Below, one piece after another: positions 25,610 to 34,150 of a stretch of DNA of 64,000 bases. Source of the stretch: Paenibacillus durus. Its GTDB lineage: Bacteria > Bacillota > Bacilli > Paenibacillales > Paenibacillaceae. The notes under the pieces were generated by a model that saw only the letters and a program-made list of their open reading frames with translations, was not told the DNA's origin and ran no database searches. The DNA lies in NCBI RefSeq assembly GCF_000756615.1, contig NZ_CP009288.1, positions 5,766,001-5,830,000 of the forward strand. Direction: 5' to 3'. The translations under genes and the position numbers were made by a program. Each line of letters opens with the position of its first letter. Positions within the stretch are counted from its first letter, which is position 1.

Positions 25610-25780
25610 TCATGCAGTCGGCCCATGTTGTTGGTGTATTTTCCGGCGCAAATAAGTATTCAATAGCTTATCTAATTCTACAGATTTATTAATCGTCCGT
25701 TGATCCTTAGCTCCATACATTTTTGCAAATAGATAGAGCACCACCCTCTTTTGTTCGATCATTTGTTCCAGCTCTTTCAA
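25610..25780 (-). CDS. Spo0E-like aspartyl-phosphate phosphatase
   Basis: A 56-residue protein of the Spo0E/YnzD/YisI family, small helical hairpins that dephosphorylate Spo0A-P and so delay sporulation. The motif S-V-E-L-D-K-L-L-N-T-Y matches the family S-x-E-L-D-x-L-I core. The start was put at TTG 25780 because GGAGG lies 8 nt before it; the longer frame begins inside the ribosome site. It is a single gene with no partner, which is normal for the family, and supports an endospore-forming host. Confidence 0.8.
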   Translation of the reverse strand: MKELEQMIEQKRVVLYLFAKMYGAKDQRTINKSVELDKLLNTYLRRKIHQQHGPTA

Positions 25781-25924
25781 GTTGACCGCCTCCAAGTCGA
25801 TTAGACGGTTGAAAACCCGAATAATTTAGAATGGCATTTGATATATTTTCCAAGCAAAATCCCTTTCACTTTTCTATTATTATCCAGTTGCCCATAAAAA
25901 GGGAGGTCCAAATTTATGGACCCC

Positions 25925-26521
25925 CTAAAAACTAATACCTTGCTCCTTAAGCTTATCTTTTACGAATCGAATTTGTTTTTTAATTGTGCTAATGGACTTA
26001 TGGAGCTGTCCGGCAATCTGGGTCTTATTAAGACCTCTCGATCTTAGATCGTATACTTGCCGTTCCGATGGAGTAAGAACTTTACTCAGCCTGATTTCTT
26101 TCAAATATTCCTTCCTTAAAACCTCAGAGCCGTCAGGATGAATATAGATTTGGTTCATATGCGCATCCCGAATTGCACGTAATATGTCAACGAGACTACT
26201 TTTATTTATAAAATTTACGGCTCCGCTTTTAAAAGACTGGGCTATGACTTCTTGCTCTTTTATCGCAGTTAACGCTATGACCTTATGGCCCGCTTGACTT
26301 AGAACTCTAATTGCCATTAGACCGTCTAAATTCGCCCTGGATAAATTTATATCCATCAATATGACATCAAATTCAAGAGACTTTGTTGCTTCAACAGCAT
26401 CGGGCCCATTATCAATAATCCGTACGACCTCGATATCATTTTCTTTATTAATGTATTTTGAAATATTCTTTTGCCAGAAAGGTTCATCCTCAACTAAAAT
26501 TACTCTAATCTTATTCTCCAT
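25925..26521 (-). CDS. NarL/FixJ-type response regulator
   Basis: A 198-residue response regulator. The receiver domain has the acidic pair E11-D12, phosphoacceptor D57 in VILMDINLS, T in ALTAIKE and K107 in FINKSS. The C-terminal LuxR-type helix-turn-helix reads LTPSERQVYDLRSRGLNKTQ, IAGQLHKSISTIKKQI. It lies 23 nt downstream of a histidine kinase gene and should be its partner. Targets are unknown; the AT-rich composition of the three-gene operon differs from its neighbours. Confidence 0.9.
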   Translation of the reverse strand: MENKIRVILVEDEPFWQKNISKYINKENDIEVVRIIDNGPDAVEATKSLEFDVILMDINLSRANLDGLMAIRVLSQAGHKVIALTAIKEQEVIAQSFKSGAVNFINKSSLVDILRAIRDAHMNQIYIHPDGSEVLRKEYLKEIRLSKVLTPSERQVYDLRSRGLNKTQIAGQLHKSISTIKKQIRFVKDKLKEQGISF

Positions 26522-26544
26522 AATATATCATCCCTTTCGAGAGT

Positions 26545-27927
26545 TTATGCAGACGTCACAATTCTCTTTTTGGGGAAGTGAAGGACAACGGAAGTTCCTA
26601 TACCTTCAACACTGTTAAATGTAATTGTCCCTTGATGGGCTTTCATAACGTTGTAACAGAAGCTCAGCCCTAAACCATGATTTTTTGAATTTTTTTTGGT
26701 GGAAAAAAAGGGCTCCATGATCCTGGCTAGTTCTCCGTTTGGAATGCCTATACCACTATCCTCAATCTCAAGCGCGATCTCTGTTTTAATACGGTATAAT
26801 TTCACCTTAATAAGCCCCTGATCCCCTTGGTTAATAGCTTCAATGGCATTATTAAGAAGGTTTTTAATAACCTCGCCTAAGAGTACATCGTCACACTCCA
26901 TTTCGACATTTTCTAAAAGGCTGACTTCGATTTGTATTTTTTGTGCTTTAAGAACACCTTGAAACCCCTGAACAGAGGATAATAGGATATCATTCAAATG
27001 GTGACGGTCTTCTCTAAGAACAATTTCTTCGGTTTTGGATTTTATTCGCTCAATCATGTGGTCGATATGCTCAATGGCTGGCAATGCCGATTTAATAGCT
27101 TCCTTTGCTTCTATAAGATCGTTCTTCTCGGCAGCCTCCTGAGCGATGAGGAAAAAAAACTTGATTTTGTGAATTTCGTTTTTTATGGTGTGGTTAAGTA
27201 CAGCCGTACCGGAACTCATGATTTGGAGAGATCGGTCAAGAGCCTGTTGCTCCACTTTCACTTTTAATCCAAAGACCCCGGATAAAAAAATATAGATAAC
27301 AAACAGCAAATAACCTACTCCAAAAATGACTGGAAGAGTCATGAGAAATGTTTCACTTTTTATTTTAAAAGCAGCAGGTATATTATTGAAAATATAGACA
27401 CCTAAATAGATCGGGACAACAATAACAAGTGCATTGAACTTGCTTTTTTTAATTGCTTGGTTTTTTTCTGAAAACCATGATCTAAAAATTAGATAAGTGG
27501 CTGCACAATAGTAAGGAGTAGACCAAATAAGCAAGAACATAAAATCAAGATCTAGCTCAGGATAAAATTTTGTCCTGAAAATCATTAGAATTACGGGTAT
27601 AAATAATACAATTGCTAATCTGTTTTTAATTTTTGAATGGGTTACTTTTGTAAAAACTATTGCATACATTAAAACTGCATACGGTGCTATAGATTGTCCC
27701 AAAAACTGGAAATATATAGAGAGTTCGTGCAAGAAAAAAATCACGGTTTCATAGATTCCATTGTTTTTAAATGCAGGTATAGTATTGTTTCTAAGAACAT
27801 TTGATAAAGCGCCTATTGAGGCACAGTAATTACAAAGCGCCAGCCATCGAATCGATTCGTTTTCTTTAGAGCGAGTGACAAGAAGCACTGTACCTATAAT
27901 GAAGCTGAAAAAGAAAATGAAAGACAT
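26545..27927 (-). CDS. Membrane sensor histidine kinase
   Basis: A 460-residue kinase. The first 230 residues hold about seven membrane segments with short loops (a 7TM-type sensor, seeing an internal or membrane signal). The phosphorylation site is probably the His in VLNHTIKNEIHKIKFF, a dimerisation helix of the NtrB-like pattern. The ATP domain has the N box EVIKNLLNNAIEAI, G1 IEDSGIGIP, the F box and G2 KNHGLGLSFCYN. It is between a HAD-like protein (4 nt upstream) and a response regulator, so all three are one operon. Confidence 0.9.
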   Translation of the reverse strand: MSFIFFFSFIIGTVLLVTRSKENESIRWLALCNYCASIGALSNVLRNNTIPAFKNNGIYETVIFFLHELSIYFQFLGQSIAPYAVLMYAIVFTKVTHSKIKNRLAIVLFIPVILMIFRTKFYPELDLDFMFLLIWSTPYYCAATYLIFRSWFSEKNQAIKKSKFNALVIVVPIYLGVYIFNNIPAAFKIKSETFLMTLPVIFGVGYLLFVIYIFLSGVFGLKVKVEQQALDRSLQIMSSGTAVLNHTIKNEIHKIKFFFLIAQEAAEKNDLIEAKEAIKSALPAIEHIDHMIERIKSKTEEIVLREDRHHLNDILLSSVQGFQGVLKAQKIQIEVSLLENVEMECDDVLLGEVIKNLLNNAIEAINQGDQGLIKVKLYRIKTEIALEIEDSGIGIPNGELARIMEPFFSTKKNSKNHGLGLSFCYNVMKAHQGTITFNSVEGIGTSVVLHFPKKRIVTSA

Positions 27928-27930
27928 CCT

Positions 27931-28563
27931 TTATTCTCCTTCAATGAAGCTCAAGATATCATCAGGCTTGGCAGCAATAAAAGTCGGCTTCCCTTGTTGC
28001 AGAAGTGGGGATGAATCATAGCCCCAGGTTACACCAATGCTTTTTATCCTTGACCGATTAGCAGCCCTGATATCTCGCAGTTCGTCGCCAACATAAATGA
28101 GGTCCTCTTTTTTTAAGTTAAATTTTTTGCAAAACTGATCCAGGTCTCTAAATTTCGTAAAAGGATTAGATGAAAAATACTCGTAATCAAAGAAATCCAT
28201 TTGATTGTTTTGAAGAAACTCGCGGGTAGCATGTTGGGAATTGGATGTAATAAAACCGATTTTAATATTCCGAGCCTTTAAATCATGAAGCAGCTTTGAA
28301 ATTCCATTCACGGCTTTCATCGTAGGGAAAGCATCCTGGTAACCTGCTTTAATTAACATTCCAACGATGGGCATCTGGTACCAAGGTACCCCTAATAATT
28401 TACAACGGTCTCGGATGGATAAGCGGCTAAGTTCTTCCACCTGGTCAGGTTGAATACTCTGGAAGCCTTTAGTTGCAGCGATCTGGTTAAATAGTTGAAC
28501 GGCTAGTGATCTGGTATTCACCAACACTCCATTAAAGTTAAATACAATGCATACTTGTTCCAT
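27931..28563 (-). CDS. HAD-superfamily protein with both catalytic aspartates replaced
   Basis: A 210-residue HAD-fold protein of the phosphoglycolate-phosphatase/beta-phosphoglucomutase type. Motif I should be D-F-D-G-T; here it reads F-N9-F-N11-G-V, with both aspartates changed to asparagine (codons AAC and AAT). The other motifs are kept: GFITSNS (II), the basic residue near KFRDLDQF (III) and YVGDELRDIRAA (IV). Without the nucleophile it should be unable to form the phospho-enzyme. It is the first gene of an operon with a histidine kinase and response regulator, so a binding or regulatory role is plausible. ATG 28563 follows GGAGAT. Confidence 0.85.
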   Translation of the reverse strand: MEQVCIVFNFNGVLVNTRSLAVQLFNQIAATKGFQSIQPDQVEELSRLSIRDRCKLLGVPWYQMPIVGMLIKAGYQDAFPTMKAVNGISKLLHDLKARNIKIGFITSNSQHATREFLQNNQMDFFDYEYFSSNPFTKFRDLDQFCKKFNLKKEDLIYVGDELRDIRAANRSRIKSIGVTWGYDSSPLLQQGKPTFIAAKPDDILSFIEGE

Positions 28564-28649
28564 ATTACAATCTCCTTACCCAAAAATATCTATTAATTCA
28601 AACCTATTCTATATAAAATAGTGAGTCAACGGTACTAAGTCCCTAATTT

Positions 28650-28692
28650 AAACGAAAAGAAACCCTGCGCCCTGTGAAAGACGTGGGTTTCT
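28650..28692 (-). terminator. Terminator of hxlAB
   Basis: On the minus strand AGAAACCC...GGGTTTCT forms the stem and is followed by TTTCGTTT, just after the hxlB stop. Confidence 0.75.
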
Positions 28693-28718
28693 CCATTATC
28701 TGAACGCATGCTGCGCCG

Positions 28719-29276
28719 CTACTCCAGATTGGCATGCTTGCCGAACATTTGGGTTGTCGTTTGCCCCGTTCTATCCATTAGCCGCAATATAACGGCATCA
28801 TAGAACAGAAGGAGCGTCTGCTCAAACAGCGAGGCCATCGGCTGAATCGTTGAGCCGCTTCCTGCCGCCTGATCTTTCGCCGCTCCGGGCAGCTTCACCG
28901 TATCATCGGCCAGACGTCCAATCGTCGACTCCGGGTTGATCGTAAGCGCGGCTACGCCCGCGCCGAGTACCTTGGCTTTATTCGCCATCGTGATCAAGCT
29001 CTGCGTCTCTCCCGAGCCGGAGCCGAGGATAAGCAAATCTCCCTCAGCGATACCGGGAGTCACCGTTTCTCCAACCACATAAGCTTCCTTGCCCGCATGC
29101 ATCAGCCGCATAGCGAACGCCCGCCCCATGAGACCGGATCTTCCTGCTCCCGCAAGGAATATCCGGTTTGCGCGAAAAATCCGTTCGGCGAGTTCCTCCG
29201 CTTCCTGCACGGGAATCCGGGATACGGACCGCTGCAGCTCATTGATAATTTCCTCCGCGTATTGTACGGTGTTCAT
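28719..29276 (-). CDS. hxlB: 6-phospho-3-hexuloisomerase
   Basis: A 185-residue SIS-domain isomerase that converts hexulose 6-phosphate to fructose 6-phosphate, the second step of the ribulose monophosphate pathway. Diagnostic stretches are FLAGAGRSGLMGRAFAMRLM, GSGSGETQSLITMANKAK, ALTINPESTIGRLAD, GSTIQPMASLFEQTLLLFYD and the C-terminal MFGKHANLE. ATG 29276 (MNTVQYAEE) matches the family start; a TTG at 29300 would overlap hxlA. No own ribosome site is seen, so translation is probably coupled to hxlA. Confidence 0.95.
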   Translation of the reverse strand: MNTVQYAEEIINELQRSVSRIPVQEAEELAERIFRANRIFLAGAGRSGLMGRAFAMRLMHAGKEAYVVGETVTPGIAEGDLLILGSGSGETQSLITMANKAKVLGAGVAALTINPESTIGRLADDTVKLPGAAKDQAAGSGSTIQPMASLFEQTLLLFYDAVILRLMDRTGQTTTQMFGKHANLE

Positions 29277-29283
29277 CGGCGGC

Positions 29284-29916
29284 TTAAGACTGGCTGACAA
29301 GACGTTTCATTTCGGCAGCCGCTGCCTTTTTGTCATCTTGTCCGGTAATGCCTCCGCCTACGATGACAAGATCCGGTTTCGCCTCGATCACTTCAGGCAG
29401 CGTGTCCAGCTTGATGCCGCCCGCGATGGCTGTCTTGGCCTGCTTGACCACACTCTTGATCGCCTGCAGATCTTCAAAGGAGTTCTTGCCTTCGGCTTGA
29501 TGATCGTAGCCGGAATGAACGCAGATGTAGTCAGCGCCGAGAGCGTCCACTTCTGCCGCTCTGCCTTTGATGTCCTTGACGTTAATCAGGTCTACGAGAA
29601 CTTCCTTCCCGCTTTTCTTGGCTTCATCAACCGCGCCTCTGATCGTGGAGTCGTCGGAAACACCGAGTACGGTAATAATATCCGCGCCCGCTTCAGAGGC
29701 TTTCATCACTTCGTAACCGCCCGCGTCCATAATCTTCAGGTCGGCTAATACCGTAAGCTGCGGAAAAGCGTCCTTGATCGCTTTTACAGCGTGCAGTCCT
29801 TCATTAATCACGATCGGAGTTCCAATTTCAACAATATCTATATAGTCAGCAACTTCCGCCACCACTTCTTTCGCTCCGGGAATGTCTACCAAATCAAGCG
29901 CCAATTGCAATTTCAT
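29284..29916 (-). CDS. hxlA: 3-hexulose-6-phosphate synthase
   Basis: A 210-residue TIM-barrel enzyme that condenses formaldehyde with ribulose 5-phosphate. Sequence marks are LALDLVDIPGAKEVVAEV, TVLADLKIMDAGGYEVMKAS, VDLINVKDI, YICVHSGYDHQAEGKNSF and AGGIKLDTLPEV. With hxlB it detoxifies formaldehyde. AAGGAG lies upstream of ATG 29916. In B. subtilis the pair is activated by HxlR; here an HxlR-family gene is present but 3.3 kb downstream beyond other operons. Confidence 0.95.
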   Translation of the reverse strand: MKLQLALDLVDIPGAKEVVAEVADYIDIVEIGTPIVINEGLHAVKAIKDAFPQLTVLADLKIMDAGGYEVMKASEAGADIITVLGVSDDSTIRGAVDEAKKSGKEVLVDLINVKDIKGRAAEVDALGADYICVHSGYDHQAEGKNSFEDLQAIKSVVKQAKTAIAGGIKLDTLPEVIEAKPDLVIVGGGITGQDDKKAAAAEMKRLVSQS

Positions 29917-29976
29917 AGGGTCATAGCTCCTTCGTGATTATATAATTTATTGCTACGCCTATTGTAGACAGTACAT

Positions 29977-29989
29977 TTCCTTTTAGGAA
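29977..29989 (-). promoter_or_regulatory. Palindrome in the hxlA promoter region
   Basis: TTCCT-TTT-AGGAA is a perfect 5 bp inverted repeat. On the minus strand it sits where a -35 box would be for the possible -10 TACAAT nearer the gene, which suits an activator site. The assignment is tentative. Confidence 0.3.
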
Positions 29990-30172
29990 GTAGGCACTTT
30001 GCCGTGGCGTAGTCACCTGGAGGATACTACTGTGCAAAACCGCAGAAAATTTCAGAAATCCATAATCTTTTAGTCACGCGGGAAAAAGGGATGATTTTAA
30101 CTAACAGCTGTGCTAATATTGTCCTTTGGAATCAACGGAGAATCCTGACTTTACAAGAAGAAGGTGACCCTC

Positions 30173-31585
30173 ATGGCTGCTGACACCGCTGTGAACAAGA
30201 CGGAAAATGAAAGCCCCTCCCATGAAAAAATCAGTCTCATCAAGCTGACCTGGCCGATCTTCCTCGAACTGTTCCTGTTCATGCTGATGGGCACGGTAGA
30301 CACGTTTATGATCAGCTCCGTTTCGGACGATGCCGTATCCGGCGTAGGGGCGGCGAACCAGATCATCCAAATCGCCATCCTCGTGCTCAGCGTAGTCGGA
30401 AACGGCGCGGCCATCGTCATCTCCCAGTATCTCGGTTCCAGAAAGCTGCTCGAAGCGGCGGATGTTACCGCAAGCTCCATTACGCTTAGTCTCGGCTTAG
30501 GTGTTCTGCTGAGCATGATCTTCCTCGTATTCGGAGGAACCCTGCTGTCCATCCTTAACATACAGGGTGATATTTTTGTCTATGGAAAGACGTACATTGT
30601 TATTGTCGGCGGTTTTATTTTTTTCCAGGCGCTGATTAACGCCCTTGCGGCCACGATCCGCACCCACGGCTTCACTAAACAGACGATGCTGCTGTCACTG
30701 CTTATGAACATTCTACATGTGATCGGCAACTATATTCTGATCTTCGGCCACTTCGGCTTCCCAGCGCTCGGCGTGCAGGGCGCGGCCATTTCAACCGTGC
30801 TCAGCCGCCTGATCTGCCTGTTCCTGTTCTTCCTGCTGATGTACCGGATCATGGAAGTGCGCATCAAGTGGTCTTCTTATATCTTCCTAAGCAAAAGCTA
30901 TGTCATGAAAATACTGAAAATCGGCGTCCCTTCCGCTTTCGAGTCGATTATTTACCAGGCATGCCAACTCGTGTTCACGCTGTATATCACCTATTTGGGC
31001 GCGGAAGCCCTAGCGACCCGCCAATATGCGCTTAATATTTCAAGCTATGTATACCTGTTCAGCATGGCGGCAGCTATGGGCACCTCCATTATCGTCGGTC
31101 ACCTTGTGGGCGCGCGTCGGCCGCAGGAGGCTTACAAGCGGGTGTTCCAAAGCGTCAAATGGGCGCTGCTCGCCACCGTACTCATTGACGCAGTTGCCAT
31201 CGCCTTCCGCATCCCGCTCTTCGGGCTGTTCACGGACAACGAGAACATCATTCTAATGGGGGCTCAGGTGATGCTGCTCAGCTTCTTCTTAGAGACAGGG
31301 CGGACCACCAACCTGATTATCATCAATTCCCTGCGGGCATCAGGAGACGCCCATTTTCCGGTATACATGGGGCTGATCTCCATGGTATGCATGAGTCTGC
31401 CCTTGGCCTATGTGCTCGCCTTCCAGCTTCATCTTGGCCTTGCCGGGGTCTGGCTGGCCAATGCGGCCGACGAGTGGCTGCGGGCGGTCATTATGTATTT
31501 CCGCTGGCGCAGCCGGGCCTGGGAGAAGTATGCTCTGGTTGAGCATGAGCCAGCCGAAGGAGAATCGAAACCCGCAATGGGATGA
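30173..31585 (+). CDS. MATE-family efflux transporter
   Basis: A 470-residue multidrug and toxin extrusion protein with twelve predicted membrane segments. Family marks are LIKLTWPIFLELFLFMLMGT followed by VDTFMIS, AIVISQYLGSR, ALGVQGAAISTVLSR and MGTSIIVGHLVGARRPQEAY. It should use a sodium or proton gradient to export organic cations. Start at ATG 30173 fits the AGAAGG site; a GTG three codons earlier is inside that site. It is divergent from hxlAB and ends before a strong terminator. Confidence 0.92.
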   Translation: MAADTAVNKTENESPSHEKISLIKLTWPIFLELFLFMLMGTVDTFMISSVSDDAVSGVGAANQIIQIAILVLSVVGNGAAIVISQYLGSRKLLEAADVTASSITLSLGLGVLLSMIFLVFGGTLLSILNIQGDIFVYGKTYIVIVGGFIFFQALINALAATIRTHGFTKQTMLLSLLMNILHVIGNYILIFGHFGFPALGVQGAAISTVLSRLICLFLFFLLMYRIMEVRIKWSSYIFLSKSYVMKILKIGVPSAFESIIYQACQLVFTLYITYLGAEALATRQYALNISSYVYLFSMAAAMGTSIIVGHLVGARRPQEAYKRVFQSVKWALLATVLIDAVAIAFRIPLFGLFTDNENIILMGAQVMLLSFFLETGRTTNLIIINSLRASGDAHFPVYMGLISMVCMSLPLAYVLAFQLHLGLAGVWLANAADEWLRAVIMYFRWRSRAWEKYALVEHEPAEGESKPAMG

Positions 31586-31631
31586 TACCTTGCGCGGTAC
31601 TCGTATCCAGCGGGTTTAGCGACCGGAAAGC

Positions 31632-31680
31632 AAAAAAAAAGACCTCGTCCTCCACTTAACCGTAGATTTCGAGGTCATTT
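31632..31680 (+). terminator. Terminator after the MATE gene
   Basis: GACCTCG...CGAGGTC stem preceded by nine A and followed by ATTTTC. It may also function for the opposite strand because of the A run. Confidence 0.75.
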
Positions 31681-31755
31681 TCGGGTTGTTTCCCTATGAT
31701 ACGAACACTTTGGGGACAGCCCCATTGACAAGATACCCTGATCTGCTGCAGGAAC

Positions 31756-32034
31756 TTAATCCAAATATCCAGCCAATCCCTTATCCATCAAATAGTCCAT
31801 CTCCGCATCCAAAATACTCTCCACCATCAGCTCGTCCAGCTTCACATCGCGGCGGCTGAGCACGTAGTCGACCAGATCATCGCTGTCGATGTCAACTTCA
31901 CCCTTGGCGTTAGCCTTGGCGCTGTTAATAAAGGTCTGCTCATGCTTTAGAATAAGGGTAATCGCCTTCGGATCAGCCTTTGTTTTGCCTGCGATGAACC
32001 TGATCATTTCCTGCTCGTTTATATTCTGGTTCAT
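31756..32034 (-). CDS. Conserved hypothetical small protein
   Basis: A 92-residue soluble, acidic, helical protein with ATG 32034 after GAGGATGAAC. It has no cysteines or recognisable catalytic motif. Segments such as EQEMIRFIAGKTKADPKAIT, DSDDLVDYVLSRRD and LILKHEQTFINSAK look like short helices of a regulatory or adaptor protein. I do not recognise the family. It stands alone between the MATE gene and a region with a possible tiny membrane peptide. Confidence 0.65.
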   Translation of the reverse strand: MNQNINEQEMIRFIAGKTKADPKAITLILKHEQTFINSAKANAKGEVDIDSDDLVDYVLSRRDVKLDELMVESILDAEMDYLMDKGLAGYLD

Positions 32035-32164
32035 AATTGTTCATCCTCCCGCTTGGACCTGCAAACCCATTGTAGCATAAGTCCGCCGCTTGCACGCATC
32101 CAAAAGAACGGGGTATTCCGCAAACTTCCATCATCGAAATTAATTGGTGAGACATACCAGGCTG

Positions 32165-32269
32165 CTACTTCTGCCTCAGGCATAGGATCATTAATGTAAG
32201 GTAAGCTAGATCTGCAAGTAAAAATAGTATTAACGATTCATCAGACATATCCTTTAATAGAACCCACAT
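32165..32269 (-). CDS. Possible 34-residue hydrophobic peptide
   Basis: ATG 32269 is preceded by GAAGGTGAG, a strong ribosome site, 4 nt away, and a TATAAT -10 box lies about 45 nt upstream. The product is MWVLLKDMSDESLILFLLAD followed by LAYLTLMILCLRQK: one membrane segment with a basic tail. The E-S-L core followed by a hydrophobic helix and terminal K recalls the holin-like (Hol-Tox) type I toxins of Bacilli, but the similarity is only by eye. An antisense RNA partner is not identified. Confidence 0.45.
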   Translation of the reverse strand: MWVLLKDMSDESLILFLLADLAYLTLMILCLRQK

Positions 32270-32367
32270 TTTCTCACCTTCACAAATTACAAAATTTTCT
32301 TCCTTATGGCAAATTATACCTCATAAATTAGGGATTAATAAAGCTTTTTTTCAAAATAAAGTAAAAA

Positions 32368-32420
32368 AATATCGAGGTCTCCCACAGCACGGGAGAAATC
32401 TCAGTCAATGAATTCGATAT
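32368..32420 (-). terminator. Terminator after the diguanylate cyclase gene
   Basis: On the minus strand GAG-ATT-TCTCCC...GGGAGA-C-CTC forms the main stem, with TATCGA/TCGATA outside, followed by TTTTTTT. Confidence 0.75.
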
Positions 32421-32430
32421 ACAATACGTA

Positions 32431-33987
32431 TCAGGAGACCGAGGAATGGCCGCCCACAGTCACTTTATTCTTGCCGTTTGTCTTGGATAGGTATAAGGCT
32501 TCGTCCGCCTCACGGTACAGCTGTTCAAAAGGCATGTCCGGGTCTTCCGTATAAATCATCCCGATGCTGACCGTCAGATGGATGCTGCGCCCGTCTTCCA
32601 GCATGAGGGTATGCCCTACCACCGCTCTGCGGATGGCTTCCGCCTTGTCCAATGCTTCCGCTTCATCCCGGGCAAAAAGGCAGAGCATAAATTCCTCTCC
32701 TCCCAACCTTCCCGCGATGGCCCCATTTTTGCAGAAATTCCGGATTTTGCAGGAAAACGATACCAGCGCTTGATCGCCGGCCAAATGCCCGTATGCATCA
32801 TTAACCTGCTTGAAATCGTCAATGTCCATCAGCAGCATGGCCATCCCTTCCCCCTCCCTGTACTCCCGGGAATTGAAAGTATTCAGGAAATGCCTGCGGT
32901 TGTACAGACCCGTCAAATCATCAATGGAAGCCTGGTACTCCAGTTCGCGCTCATAGCGTTTTTTGTCGCTGTAATCACTGATCATCATCAGCATTGCACC
33001 CTCTTCGGGACTTCCTTCCAGCGGTATCAAGGATATACTGCAATACAAATTCTCCTCTTCGGCAGGCTCCAGTTCAATCCGCCCTCCACACTGATTCTCA
33101 TAACAACCCAGAATACTAGAATACTGCTGCAAAAAAGGCAGGATACTAAGGCCCAACCAGCGGAACGGAGCGGGACCGAACATTCGGGTCAGCAGCTTCT
33201 CACCCGTCTCATTAATGCTGAGAATAACGCCGTTCCGGTCTGTCAGCACCATTCCCTCTACAGCGCTGCCAAGCAAGTGATCAGAGACAGAGGGCACCGG
33301 CGAAAGCTGCGGGTAGCGATAGATGGTAAAGAACACGACCGCAACGGACGGCAGCAGAGTAAGGACCGTAAATCCCGTGAAGGTGATCTTCAGAGCGGGG
33401 ATTGCAATGCCCGAAATCACCGAAATCAGCATTCCGAGCAGCAGCAGCACATTCGGCTTAAGCTTATGCCCCGGGACGGCCTTAAGCGACGCTGCGAGCA
33501 GAAAAGCCGCATACAGGCTTAAGACCTGATCATATGCAATCAGCGCCATGCTAAGCAGCGTGGGCTGCATCATAATTCCGATGATTCCGCCTGTATTGAC
33601 CAGCCCTACCGAGCTGCGCATTAGATGATGGTAAGGGTCAGTGAAGATAAGAGCAATATCCAGGACGAGGGGAATGGACAGAAGCGCCAGCTTCCCCGGA
33701 AATCTGCTGGGCAAGGGAGAGACATAGTCCCTGACGGCAGCATAGGCGAACAGAGGGATGAACAATAGAGGAAGCTGCTGCAAGTCTCGCATCAACAGCT
33801 TAATATTGAATGAGGAAGCCATGATCTCTGCAGCGGTTGAGACTAGCCCAAAAGCGATCAAGATTAGAAGGACCCAAGCATAGCGCCTGCCCGGCAGTCT
33901 TCTGAACCGGCAGGCGAAAATGCCCATATAAAGGCTGATTGTTCCGCTGAGCAGCAAATAATACGGATATCCCTTCATCCACGGCAT
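32431..33987 (-). CDS. Membrane diguanylate cyclase (7TM, PAS, GGDEF)
   Basis: About 518 residues. The N-terminal 220 residues contain seven membrane segments like the histidine-kinase 7TM sensor module. A PAS-like domain follows (VEGMVLTDRNGVILSINETG), then GGDEF (residues about 360-515) with the active motif GRLGGEEFMLCLF and the substrate/metal region LLMDIDDFKQVNDAYGHLAG. It should make cyclic-di-GMP in response to a membrane or internal signal. ATG 33987 was chosen since AGGAG lies 8 nt upstream; in-frame ATGs at 33993 and 34008 are poorly spaced. Confidence 0.9.
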   Translation of the reverse strand: MPWMKGYPYYLLLSGTISLYMGIFACRFRRLPGRRYAWVLLILIAFGLVSTAAEIMASSFNIKLLMRDLQQLPLLFIPLFAYAAVRDYVSPLPSRFPGKLALLSIPLVLDIALIFTDPYHHLMRSSVGLVNTGGIIGIMMQPTLLSMALIAYDQVLSLYAAFLLAASLKAVPGHKLKPNVLLLLGMLISVISGIAIPALKITFTGFTVLTLLPSVAVVFFTIYRYPQLSPVPSVSDHLLGSAVEGMVLTDRNGVILSINETGEKLLTRMFGPAPFRWLGLSILPFLQQYSSILGCYENQCGGRIELEPAEEENLYCSISLIPLEGSPEEGAMLMMISDYSDKKRYERELEYQASIDDLTGLYNRRHFLNTFNSREYREGEGMAMLLMDIDDFKQVNDAYGHLAGDQALVSFSCKIRNFCKNGAIAGRLGGEEFMLCLFARDEAEALDKAEAIRRAVVGHTLMLEDGRSIHLTVSIGMIYTEDPDMPFEQLYREADEALYLSKTNGKNKVTVGGHSSVS

Positions 33988-34150
33988 GAACATTTCTCCT
34001 ATTTTCATATTTTGCTTCGACTAATTATATCCTATTTCTTCCAATATTTGAATTGCCATCGGAGCAAATTGCGTCTCTTTTTTTGATTGCTTATAATACT
34101 AGTTAAGTTGCATCTTCTGAATCAAGAAGAGGCTTTTTGGGTGAAAGGGC

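Larger units (their letters stand above)
32035..32430. other. AT-rich intergenic region
   Basis: 396 bp between two minus-strand genes. It holds a small ORF (32165-32269), a TATAAT box on the minus strand (32313-32318) and a terminator for the diguanylate cyclase gene. I see no conserved RNA fold beyond these. Confidence 0.5.

Noticed and set aside
32340..32430. Possible cyclic-di-GMP riboswitch near the diguanylate cyclase
   Set aside because: The structure is downstream of the gene in its direction and ends in T7, so it is a terminator; no riboswitch core was recognised.
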